Assembly: GCA_041398965.1 (NCBI GenBank) | Contig: JAWKTT010000006.1 | Span: 1 to 64,000, forward strand | Reading direction: 5' to 3' | From: JAWKTT01 sp041398965 | GTDB lineage: Bacteria; Planctomycetota; Planctomycetia; Planctomycetales; Planctomycetaceae | Length of the DNA: 64,000 nucleotides | Part shown: positions 7,408-14,687 of the stretch, piece after piece | How the letters are laid out: every line of letters begins with the position of its first letter | Position numbering within the stretch: the first letter of the stretch is position 1 | The notes under the pieces: model-generated | The model's input: the letters and a program-made list of their open reading frames with translations, nothing else | The model's database searches: none | What the model was told of the DNA's origin: nothing | Program-made: the position numbers and the translations under genes

Positions 7408-7595
7408 CGGGATTTCCAGACTTGTACAACTAAACAAAAGTCTGCTCCTACCCGCGACGGTTCCCTGTGGTATCATGCGAACGGCTGGTTTTTCCGAGGA
7501 CCCGCTGCTATCGCTGACCGACACGCGTCGGTAGAATCTGAGTGGTGGTTATTGAGACAAGAACAAGTAGTGCAGCAAAAACTAAGGACGTCTGC

Positions 7596-8013
7596 ATGGC
7601 AACGGGAAAAGCTATTTTACTCCAGCATCAGAATGATCACATTGAGGACGCCGTAATCGTGTTCAGTTTTCCTAATACAGGACGTCGACAATTCGCATCC
7701 CTCATTCGTGGAATTGAGTTTCGATGAAGTCATTAGCGTCCGCAGCGCCAGAACCGATTGCACCCCAGCAATTGGGATCTACCCTGATAAACCTGGGAGC
7801 AGTTTCATTGTTGAACTCACCGATTCAACGTGGGCGATTGAGGCGCGTCGCGCCTACGTCTACGCAACCTCACCGCTAAAGCCACGTGGACGCCACTTCG
7901 TAGTCAGCAACCACTACATCTTCCATGAGATCCTTTCCGAGTCATTTTCGGAGAGTGTCATTGGACCAGAGGATTCACGCTATGAGTTCGTCAACAGTCT
8001 TTTCAACATGTAA
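7596..8013 (+). pseudogene. Hypothetical gene apparently split by a +1 frameshift near 7722
   Basis: The ATG at 7596 has AAGGA 9 nt upstream and encodes MATGKAILLQHQNDHIEDAV... up to a TGA at 7725. The frame from about 7657 to TAA 8011-8013 continues with a protein-like sequence (FDEVISVRSARTDC, IEARRAYVYATSPL). Removing one C near 7722 joins GIEF to DEVISV into one product of about 139 residues. The second frame alone would need a GTG at 7708 with no ribosome site. I cannot tell a sequencing error from a true mutation. The function is unknown. It lies 29 nt upstream of the next gene, probably in the same transcript. Confidence 0.45.
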
Positions 8014-8042
8014 CGCACACAATTCCTTCGGCGACCCAAACG

Positions 8043-8642
8043 ATGGCAGGTTCAGCAAATCTAGACTTCTTTGCTGTTGAGGAAGACCAGGAAGCGATAC
8101 TCAGCTTCTTATTTTCGCAAACCGATGTGCGCGTCTTTGAGGCGTACTCGGAATTCGGTACTGATCTGCGAGAATTCCGGACAACCGAAGAAGTCTCAGC
8201 AGCGTATCCGTTGGGCATTGATCTCCACGGAAACGGGCATGCCGTGCTGCTTAAATTGTGGTCACCTTCGGTAATGGAGCAGCTGTCGATCAGACGTATT
8301 GCTCTGAATCCGGAGTCATGCAATGGACATACCTTCCGCTATTGCATTGATGGTGGTGGACTGATGCAACTCTATTTCGGCGGGGTCTGCGAACGAGTTG
8401 TCACGTTGTCGCACTTCGGTCATCAGAGTCAGGTCCGAGCTGAGAAGTGGGATGTTGACCAAGGGGTGAAGTGGCCAGTGCTAAAAAAGCTGTCCAACCG
8501 GATCGTCTACCATATTCGCAAACGATTGGGTGTGGCGAAGGTTCCAGGCCGTCCCGTGTTGGCAAAGGCATATGAATTGGCAAAGTCGGGATATGCGCTC
8601 AAGTTGGCGACTCAAACTCCGTGGGAATATGAATTGCAGTAG
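8043..8642 (+). CDS. Hypothetical protein, possible immunity-type partner
   Basis: A 199-residue soluble protein beginning MAGSANLDFFAVEEDQEAIL. The N-terminal FFAVEEDQEAILSFLFSQTD pattern, the central HTFRYCIDGGGLMQLYFGG and the C-terminal helical end are seen in uncharacterised bacterial proteins that I recall as scattered, genome-accessory genes. There is no signal peptide, membrane segment or catalytic motif. It lies 29 nt downstream of the frameshifted gene. An immunity or toxin-neutralising role is only a guess from its genomic setting. The ribosome site is weak (CGGCGACCCAAACG). Confidence 0.6.
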   Translation: MAGSANLDFFAVEEDQEAILSFLFSQTDVRVFEAYSEFGTDLREFRTTEEVSAAYPLGIDLHGNGHAVLLKLWSPSVMEQLSIRRIALNPESCNGHTFRYCIDGGGLMQLYFGGVCERVVTLSHFGHQSQVRAEKWDVDQGVKWPVLKKLSNRIVYHIRKRLGVAKVPGRPVLAKAYELAKSGYALKLATQTPWEYELQ

Positions 8643-8710
8643 CTCTGCTCATGCGGCGATTTCTTCGCAAACAACAGTTTCCACAGTCGCACCATTGCTC
8701 TCAAGCCGTC

Positions 8711-8758
8711 GGTAATGAGACCAGCCGCCCCTTTTGGGGGGCGGCTGGTCTCATCACC
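8711..8758 (+). terminator. Strong hairpin downstream of the 8043-8642 gene
   Basis: GGTAATGAGACCAGCCGCCCC (8711-8731, one position mismatched) pairs with GGGGGGCGGCTGGTCTCATC and ACC (8736-8758) across a TTTT loop, giving a stem of about 20 bp. There is no T-run after it, so it is either an atypical terminator or a small palindromic element. Confidence 0.5.
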
Positions 8759-8828
8759 GACCGAGCGCCCTCTGGCTCACTTGCCCGGACTCACTGGCCC
8801 ATTTCAATTGGCAGGCATATTCACCTGA

Positions 8829-8867
8829 TACCCGGACACATGCAGTCCGGGTCAATCTGTCCGGGTA
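8829..8867. repeat. Inverted repeat upstream of the 8911 gene
   Basis: TACCCGGACA (8829-8838) and TGTCCGGGTA (8858-8867) are exact reverse complements, with two further TCCGGGT copies in and just after the interval. It lies 44 nt before the start of the next gene and could be an operator or transcript hairpin. Confidence 0.4.
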
Positions 8868-8910
8868 TCCGGGTATTGACCTGGCTCGCCTTAGGAAATT
8901 AAACGCATCA

Positions 8911-9225
8911 ATGAACACGAATCGCAACCAGAAACGGCAAGACTTTGAACAAGCCCTTGGAGAGTCTTTTGGTGAATGTGTTTGTCCGCCTGTGCCTTTT
9001 GAAGATGCCTCGCCTCACGAATGTTGCGAAGTGACTTGGGCGGCCATTGGGACCGATGTAACTCCAACTCAACTGTCTGAATTGTCTGACGCTGACGTTC
9101 GTTCTTTGGCGATGCAGTTTGCCAATTACTTTGAGGTCGATCCTCCAACGTTCCAGCAGATCAAAGCGGCAATTGAAGGAACATTGGCACGCTGGCCAGT
9201 TGGATCACTCGGTGAAGGCGATTAA
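8911..9225 (+). CDS. Hypothetical small protein
   Basis: A 104-residue acidic protein (MNTNRNQKRQDFEQALGESF...). It has a Cys pair (ECVCPPVPF) and a DVTPTQLSELSDADVRSL segment with alternating helical character. No domain is recognised. The start is placed at ATG 8911 because the upstream frame consists of the translated repeat region; AGGAAA lies about 14 nt upstream. It is followed head-to-head, after 9 nt, by the minus-strand ATPase remnant. Confidence 0.5.
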   Translation: MNTNRNQKRQDFEQALGESFGECVCPPVPFEDASPHECCEVTWAAIGTDVTPTQLSELSDADVRSLAMQFANYFEVDPPTFQQIKAAIEGTLARWPVGSLGEGD

Positions 9226-9234
9226 TCCACATCA

Positions 9235-9691
9235 TCAGAATGGGCCAGTTGGAACCCGTCGAGTTCCCGGTTGCCGTGCCCCTTGGCCACCTTGCAGGAG
9301 ATGGCCACCCGGCAGTACCCCCAGGAACCGTCCGCCGGTGGCCAGCGAGATCGCGATGTCGACGCTGATGTTCGTCTTGAGCGACTTCTTCGGGGCGACC
9401 AAACACGCCGGCTGATCCTTCACCAGGACGCCGTCGATCAGGTACGTCAGGTCGAACTTCCCACCCTAATCTCTGGTGGGGGACGAGTTCCTCGGCGGTG
9501 ATCCTGGCGAACGGCGACTGATCCTGCTGGCCCACCGCCTCCTCGATGGCCCGCTGCTTGGCCTTCGCCTCGGCCAGCACCACGCTCCCCGGCTTCGACT
9601 TGGCATTGGCCAGTAAGGGAAGGTCATGGGAGAGCTTGAGGAGGTCAGAGCGAACATCATTCATTGAATCCGGGCCGTTTGCTAAACTCAC
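9235..9691 (-). pseudogene. Remnant of an AAA/RecA-like ATPase (mobile-element type)
   Basis: Two overlapping minus-strand frames together encode one interrupted protein. The upstream frame carries MNDVRSDLLKLSHDLPLLAN... and ITAEELV. After a shift near 9465-9480 the next frame reads FDLTYLIDGVLVKDQPACLV, then APKKSLKTNISVDIAISLAT, a P-loop of the kind found in the RecA-like ATPase domains of planctomycete phage- or plasmid-derived primase/helicase proteins. Sequence similarity ends soon after the P-loop. The gene is therefore truncated and frameshifted. Confidence 0.55.
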
Positions 9692-9753
9692 AATGTTGTT
9701 CCGGATTCAAGTTTACGATTGTTGGCAGTTGCCGGCGGGAGCGCTAGGGACCG

Positions 9754-10932
9754 ATGAAATCAGGCAAACCATTGATCGCAGATGTGATCGACAAACTGAA
9801 CGCTTCACCTTTGTTTCAGTTGTCGCTGGCTTCCAAGGAGCTCTTTCACAGCAACCTTCTGGCATGGCTATGCACGGCCTACTCAGACCTTGTTATGCCA
9901 TTGTTTGCTCGATTTCTTCCACAGCAGCCGGACGTACTTGGCCATCCGACGGTACATCGAGAACATAAGAACGTTGACCTCATGATCCGATTTTCAGACG
10001 GTCATCAACTCGTCATCGAGAACAAGGTCAAGAGCGTCCCAAGGGAAAGGCAGTTGAGGGAATACTCGGATGCCGTGAAGAACAAGGAGCAGACCGGATT
10101 CCTTCTCTTGAGTCTTACTCGCCCAGGATTCCTTGGAGAGGGAGATACAGCACACACGCTCAGCAATGGCGTCCTTTGGCATTACATGTCGTACCGCGAC
10201 CTGGCGAATCTGTTGCGACCACTCGCATCGAGTATCGATGAGCGAGACAGGTATCACGGAGATCTGCTGAAAGATTACATTGACTTTATTTCCCTTATGG
10301 ATGAACTACAGACACAATTCGCAATCGATTGGGAAGACCCCGATTGGAACTTCTTCGGTATGCAGGACGACCTACGAAGGATCAAAGAGATTCGATTACA
10401 CGACCTCGTTGACAAGCAGCGATTCACTGAACTCGCCTGGCGCGTAAAAGCAAGACTGGAGTCCGAGGGTTTTAGTGACGTGGTCATGCAGCACCTCCCC
10501 GACGGTGATCCCGGACAGATTTCGGTCTTCTCTGGAATGACGCACGGAGTTGGCCTATTCGACATGAAGTACTTGCTGACCAATTGTGTTGGCGAGCCCG
10601 TGCTGTTGGGTGTACAGATTCAGGGACGGCAGTTCAGACTCAATGTGCAGATGAAGCGGGGACAGACGCAATCGAAGGCGATTGCTGAGTCGCTCCTAAA
10701 TCCGCGTCAAAGCAATCGCATTTGGTTCAATCTCGATCTTGTTCCGGGAGATGCTGATGAGGCTCCCGCGAAACGCAACTTTAACCAATACAGCGGCATT
10801 TTCTGGTACCGCTATAAGAAGCTTGGACGAATCTCTCCCGCTTCGCTGATCGAAACGATCGTTCAGTATGCACGTCTCGTTCGTGACAATCAGGAGACTC
10901 TCCGACAGCAGATCGGCACACAGACAACGTGA
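9754..10932 (+). CDS. PD-(D/E)XK nuclease superfamily protein
   Basis: A 392-residue soluble protein. The N-terminus ELFHSNLLAWLC (29-40) is the conserved opening of the PDDEXK_4 group. The catalytic core is visible as NVDLMIRF (Asp75) and LVIENKVKS (Glu89, Lys91), the D...ExK arrangement of this nuclease fold. The C-terminal half is uncharacterised. It acts presumably on DNA, although some family members may be regulatory. The start at ATG 9754 fits the family. The neighbourhood is made of mobile-element debris, consistent with an accessory, possibly defence-related, gene. A dispersed repeat begins at its stop codon. Confidence 0.8.
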   Translation: MKSGKPLIADVIDKLNASPLFQLSLASKELFHSNLLAWLCTAYSDLVMPLFARFLPQQPDVLGHPTVHREHKNVDLMIRFSDGHQLVIENKVKSVPRERQLREYSDAVKNKEQTGFLLLSLTRPGFLGEGDTAHTLSNGVLWHYMSYRDLANLLRPLASSIDERDRYHGDLLKDYIDFISLMDELQTQFAIDWEDPDWNFFGMQDDLRRIKEIRLHDLVDKQRFTELAWRVKARLESEGFSDVVMQHLPDGDPGQISVFSGMTHGVGLFDMKYLLTNCVGEPVLLGVQIQGRQFRLNVQMKRGQTQSKAIAESLLNPRQSNRIWFNLDLVPGDADEAPAKRNFNQYSGIFWYRYKKLGRISPASLIETIVQYARLVRDNQETLRQQIGTQTT

Positions 10933-10970
10933 GGGCATGGCACCCAACATCACGAATATGCCACCCTGCC
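10931..10970 (+). repeat. Dispersed repeat, copy B
   Basis: GAGGGCATGGCACCCA (10931-10946) and ATGCCACCCTGCC (10958-10970) match copies A and C. The repeat overlaps the TGA of the nuclease gene. Confidence 0.6.
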
Positions 10971-11172
10971 CACCCTGCCTGCGGATTCTGACACGTGGTT
11001 GCTCGACGGACCCAGTATCAAAGACCAAGACGCGTCAACCGCGTTCTGGAGATTCGCATTCACATGGGAATTACCCGTAATTGAGTTGCTGAAGAAGCTA
11101 CGAAAGCAGGGAGTGTCCGCCAGAACTCGACGGAGAATTGACTTCCATATTCAAGACTTGGAAGGACCGTGA
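10971..11172 (+). pseudogene. Start-less coding remnant of unknown identity
   Basis: The frame ending at TGA 11170-11172 encodes a protein-like sequence (DSDTWLLDGPSIKDQDAS, then FWRFAFTWELPVIELLKKLR, then RTRRRIDFHIQDLEGP) with no start codon. It is in the same frame as, and follows, the stop of the nuclease gene, separated by repeat copy B. It could be the 3' end of a gene whose front was lost, or of the nuclease gene before the repeat arrived. From here to 11402 nothing else is visible. Confidence 0.35.
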
Positions 11173-11402
11173 CGACTCGGTGGGGTGGCCGGGAGCCCCT
11201 GCCGCAGTGGCTAGCATCGCTCTTGCGTTCAGTGCTTCGTCCGGTGCGACGTTCCCCGCAAGTTTCCATAATGAACAGATCGGAAAGTAATCACTTCCTT
11301 GTGAAATACTTGCAATGAGCAGGAGGAGTCGGGATAATCGTGGGGAGTCGGTCCAGTTCTTGTGATCGAAGTCAGCACATCATCTCCGAAAGTGGTTCCG
11401 CG

Positions 11403-11885
11403 ATGAAAACACGCGACCAATTCCCTCTTGTTCAATTCCTGATTGTTGTCGCCATTGGTGCTGTTGTAAGTGGCTGTGGTGGTGGCGGAGCAGAAGTTCC
11501 CCCGTTGGGAATCGTCAGCGGCGTCGTGAAAGTTGATGGAAAACCGATTGAAGGTGCTCGCGTTGAGTTCATCCCGGAAGCGGGAGGCCGCCCTTCCTCT
11601 GGGGTCACCGATCAGGACGGAAAGTACACCCTCAGCTATGCAGATGGTGTCGAAGGGGCCGCCATCGGGAAACATAAGGTCTCGGTTCGCACCGAACGTG
11701 CCGCGTTTTCGCCCGAAGGTGGCGAAGGTGTGGCAACCGAAGCCCGTCTCGAAATGCTCCCCCCTGAGTACAACGACGCCACCTCGCTCAGCGAAGAAGT
11801 CAAGGCGGAGCCAACTGTGATTAACTTTGACCTGGAAACCAAAGGTTTCAAACCCGGTACTAAACGTCGAGTGAACGACGTGTGA
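11403..11885 (+). CDS. Lipoprotein with carboxypeptidase-regulatory-like domain
   Basis: A 160-residue exported lipoprotein. The signal peptide ends in a lipobox (VVSGC, about residues 20-24) followed by a Gly run. The mature part has the typical beta-sandwich phrasing GIVSGVVKVDGKPIEGARVE, then TDQDGKYTLSYADGVEG and GKHKVSVRT, as in transthyretin/CarboxypepD_reg-like planctomycete proteins. These commonly sit next to DUF1559 genes, as here (191 nt upstream of one). The start ATG 11403 is chosen because it directly precedes the signal peptide; the frame extends upstream to GTG 11340 without signal-like sequence. Confidence 0.8.
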   Translation: MKTRDQFPLVQFLIVVAIGAVVSGCGGGGAEVPPLGIVSGVVKVDGKPIEGARVEFIPEAGGRPSSGVTDQDGKYTLSYADGVEGAAIGKHKVSVRTERAAFSPEGGEGVATEARLEMLPPEYNDATSLSEEVKAEPTVINFDLETKGFKPGTKRRVNDV

Positions 11886-12075
11886 GTCGAAAGACGAATG
11901 ACATGAACCGTTTCGAGGCGACTAAAACATACGATTTTTTGACAGTTTGGTTAGTCATCGGGAACTCTGTGGAGTTGGGAACTGGTGAATCGTTGTGAGT
12001 TTCGTCCATTTTCCGTGCTGCCGACGACAACTTGATAATGTGTGCTTCTCCCCTTTTATTTTTTGGAGACTCAAA

Positions 12076-13092
12076 ATGAGACGAATTCGTCGACGCGGCT
12101 TTACGCTGATCGAGCTACTCGTGGTGATTGCGATCATCGCGATTCTCGTGGCGTTGCTGCTCCCTGCTGTTCAGTCCGTTCGCGAGGCGGCTCGTCGCTC
12201 GCAGTGCCAGGATCACCTGCACAACATCGCCATCGCGATGCACAATTATGAGTCGACGCACAAGATGTTTCCTCCCGGATACGTTGATCTTCGAGGAGCC
12301 CCCGGAGGAAGTCTCGCTGTGGACGACCAGCCGCACTGGGCTTGGTCAGCATTGCTGCTCCCCTTCGTCGAGCAGAAGCCTTTATACGATGCCTTAGGGG
12401 TTGGTGGGAATGGTCTGCCAGTCAACGCGCTCGATGCGAACCAGAGCAATTTTCAAAAGCGAATCGATCTGTTCACCTGTCCTTCATCGTCGCAGCCAGA
12501 CTTCCATAATCCGTCGCCATCACCCGGTTACTGCGTCGACAACTCGGCCATGACGAACATCGGCGTCGCGATCACGAACTACGTTGGGGGGAACAACAAC
12601 CGCGACGTTCGACTGAAGTTCGCGACAAACTCTCTCGACGGTAGCACCGGCGCCATCGGCCCCTTCTTCCGAGACAGCAACACAAAGTTCCGCGACTTCA
12701 CCGATGGTGCAAGTAACACCATCCTACTTGGCGAACGATCTTACAAGATTGGCGGTCGACAGTCTCATGCGGGTACGCTTCTCATTGTCCGGGACAACAC
12801 TGGCGCTGGACCAACCGCAGCCGATAACGCTCCAATATGGAATCAGGGGATCATGACGATCACAGGCAGCACGCGGTATCCCATCAACCAAACACCAACG
12901 GCCAGCGGCAACTGCCAGGAGTGCCAAGCTTACAGCAGCGCTCATCCCGGGGGATGCCATGTCGCCCTTGGTGACGGCAAAGTGGTCTTCGTGAGCGAAA
13001 ACATCGACCTGAACGCTGCGACAAACGCGGTCGACAGCGTGTTTGAAGCGATGGCCGGAATGGCAGACGGCGTCCCCGCTTCACTCCCATAA
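12076..13092 (+). CDS. DUF1559 protein with type IV pilin-like N-terminus
   Basis: A 338-residue protein with an N-terminal prepilin cleavage/methylation signal (RRRGFTLIELLVVIAIIAIL, cleavage after Gly9) and a C-terminal H-X9-DG motif (HPGGCHVALGDGKV). These two features define the DUF1559 family that is hugely expanded in planctomycetes. It is probably exported and assembled at the cell surface like pseudopilins; the precise role is unknown. GGAG lies 8 nt upstream of ATG 12076. The preceding lipoprotein gene is on the same strand and is a common partner. A terminator hairpin follows at 13133-13170. Confidence 0.92.
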   Translation: MRRIRRRGFTLIELLVVIAIIAILVALLLPAVQSVREAARRSQCQDHLHNIAIAMHNYESTHKMFPPGYVDLRGAPGGSLAVDDQPHWAWSALLLPFVEQKPLYDALGVGGNGLPVNALDANQSNFQKRIDLFTCPSSSQPDFHNPSPSPGYCVDNSAMTNIGVAITNYVGGNNNRDVRLKFATNSLDGSTGAIGPFFRDSNTKFRDFTDGASNTILLGERSYKIGGRQSHAGTLLIVRDNTGAGPTAADNAPIWNQGIMTITGSTRYPINQTPTASGNCQECQAYSSAHPGGCHVALGDGKVVFVSENIDLNAATNAVDSVFEAMAGMADGVPASLP

Positions 13093-13132
13093 CGAGCCAG
13101 TTCCCTCACAACCCGACACCGTCAAAAACCAG

Positions 13133-13170
13133 CATGGCCGCACTCGTCCAGGAGTGTCGGCCATGTTTCA
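13133..13170 (+). terminator. Rho-independent terminator after the DUF1559 gene
   Basis: CATGGCCGCACTC pairs with GAGTGTCGGCCATG around a short loop, followed by TTTCATTT. It lies 41 nt after the stop codon. Confidence 0.7.
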
Positions 13171-13240
13171 TTTCAGAACCCGCGGTAGCCTATGAGCAAC
13201 GGACGGGGGTGGAGTTGGGTAAGGGGGTTGACGTGGTCGT

Positions 13241-13402
13241 CTAGGTGATCGTGTCGCCAGTCTTGGTGGCGGATTGCTTGTGGAACTCAACCCGCACTCG
13301 TTGGGTTGAGACGTACTCGAGCGCTTCATGTCGCCGTTGTTAGTTGGAGAACTATTCGATGTCGTTAAACACACCGGTGTAAGCTGATTCCTGATCGACA
13401 TC
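13241..13402 (-). pseudogene. IS3-type transposase C-terminal remnant
   Basis: Reading the minus strand in one frame gives AYTGVFNDIE, stop, FSN, stop, QRRHEALEYVSTQRV. The pattern VFxxIExFYNxxRRHxxLGYxSP is the end of the integrase-core transposase of IS3-family elements. Two in-frame stops and the lack of the upstream catalytic domain show that it is dead. The rest of 13171-13868 holds repeat copy C and nothing else recognisable. Confidence 0.6.
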
Positions 13403-13562
13403 GATTCGGTGATTAGAGACAGTAGGGGCCGCTGTGCGGACCGAAGTGAGGACGTCTACTTGTACACGGTCCGTACAGTGGACCCCACCTGGCTGACGTG
13501 TCTGGAGAAAAAGATCAACTCCCCCTTCACGATTGACCCCGCCGCAGGATGCCCACGCGATC

Positions 13563-13602
13563 GAGGGCATGGCAACCAAGTCAACGGATGTGTCACCCTG
13601 CC
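13563..13602 (+). repeat. Dispersed repeat, copy C
   Basis: GAGGGCATGGCAACCA (13563-13578) and ATGTGTCACCCTGCC (13588-13602) match copies A and B with small changes. It lies next to the IS3-type remnant. Confidence 0.55.
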
Positions 13603-13868
13603 TCAAACTGGAGTCGTTTCTCAAGGCGGAGATTGGTTAACCACTCGCATGCCTACGCTGCCGCTTGACGCATCGTACAGGGTTTTCTGGGGAGTAGTGC
13701 ATGTTGCTGTAGCGGGATGGGGCGGTGGTGGGCGGCGGTTTTTGCTGGTTTTCTGGAGTCGGCGAGAAGCGGAGAGGGGAGGGTCTTGACTCGATTGGTG
13801 GGGGAGTGCGACAAACCAGACTTGTCGCGGGGCTGCCACTTTTTTCGTTCTTGAGTCTGGGGTTTTTG

Positions 13869-14609
13869 ATGCGTTTCATCTCCTTTCTTTCCGCTGGCGT
13901 GTTGCTTTTTCTGGTTTCCTTCAGCGGCTGCACGATGACTAAGAAAACGAATACCGCCCGGGCCGGGATGGAACAGTTGCTCATCGCCAATGCCATTGAT
14001 CAGTCGTTGGATAAAGTCGATTTTCGGGCGTTTTCGGGAACAAACGTCTATCTTGAAGAGAAGTATGTTGACTGTGTCGACAAGAACTATGTGATTGGTT
14101 CGGTTCGCTCGCGGCTGTTTGACTCGGGAGCCAAGATTGTTGGTAAAGCAGAAGAGGCGGACGTTGTCGTCGAGGTCCGGACGGGAGCGGTTGGGACGGA
14201 CACGAACGATGCTTTCATCGGACTCCCCGAACTCGCTCTTCCTGGTGTCGTAACACTTCCGGAAGTCCGACTGGTTGAACGGAACTCGCAGACCGGAACT
14301 GCCAAGATTGGCATCATCGCCTACGACGCCAAGACGAAGGAAGTGCTTGGCGGTGGCGGATTGGCGATGGCACGTTCGGACGACAACAACTGGTCGGTTG
14401 TGGGAATTGGCCCCTTCCAGAACGGAACGGTCCGGGACGAGGTTCGCCGAAAAGCGGGCAAAACACCGACCTATGGTGGATCAGCAAGAACCGAAATCGC
14501 CTTTGATCGAGTCCGGTCGACCGATCCAGCCGCTCAGGACATTCAGTACGCCTCTGGAGTTGAAGAGCGTCGATCTGGTGTCAGTCGAGCGGACCTCTTT
14601 AACTACTGA
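13869..14609 (+). CDS. DUF6655-like lipoprotein
   Basis: A 246-residue lipoprotein with a signal peptide ending in a lipobox (LVSFSGC, Cys at about residue 19). The mature part starts TMTKKTNTARAGMEQLLIAN and contains the phrases VDKNYVIGSVRSRLFDSGAK and ADVVVEVRTGAVGTD. These fit the planctomycete family DUF6655 as I recall it; its function is unknown. The start at ATG 13869 directly precedes the signal peptide; the frame extends 48 codons upstream without a signal-like sequence. It is followed after 78 nt by the uup-like gene on the same strand. Confidence 0.75.
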   Translation: MRFISFLSAGVLLFLVSFSGCTMTKKTNTARAGMEQLLIANAIDQSLDKVDFRAFSGTNVYLEEKYVDCVDKNYVIGSVRSRLFDSGAKIVGKAEEADVVVEVRTGAVGTDTNDAFIGLPELALPGVVTLPEVRLVERNSQTGTAKIGIIAYDAKTKEVLGGGGLAMARSDDNNWSVVGIGPFQNGTVRDEVRRKAGKTPTYGGSARTEIAFDRVRSTDPAAQDIQYASGVEERRSGVSRADLFNY

Positions 14610-14687
14610 TCCGACCCTGTTAATCTCCGGAGTTGTGAGCCATCGCTTCCCGATGGCTCTCCGTCCTGCATTCCTCCGGCGACACGA

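Noticed and set aside
7596..7727. Programmed ribosomal frameshift in the split hypothetical gene
   Set aside because: No slippery heptamer or stimulatory structure is seen near 7722; a simple one-base insertion explains the data better.
8711..8867. CRISPR-like repeats
   Set aside because: Only palindromes and short TCCGGGT copies are present, without regular spacers or cas genes; no array exists anywhere in the window.
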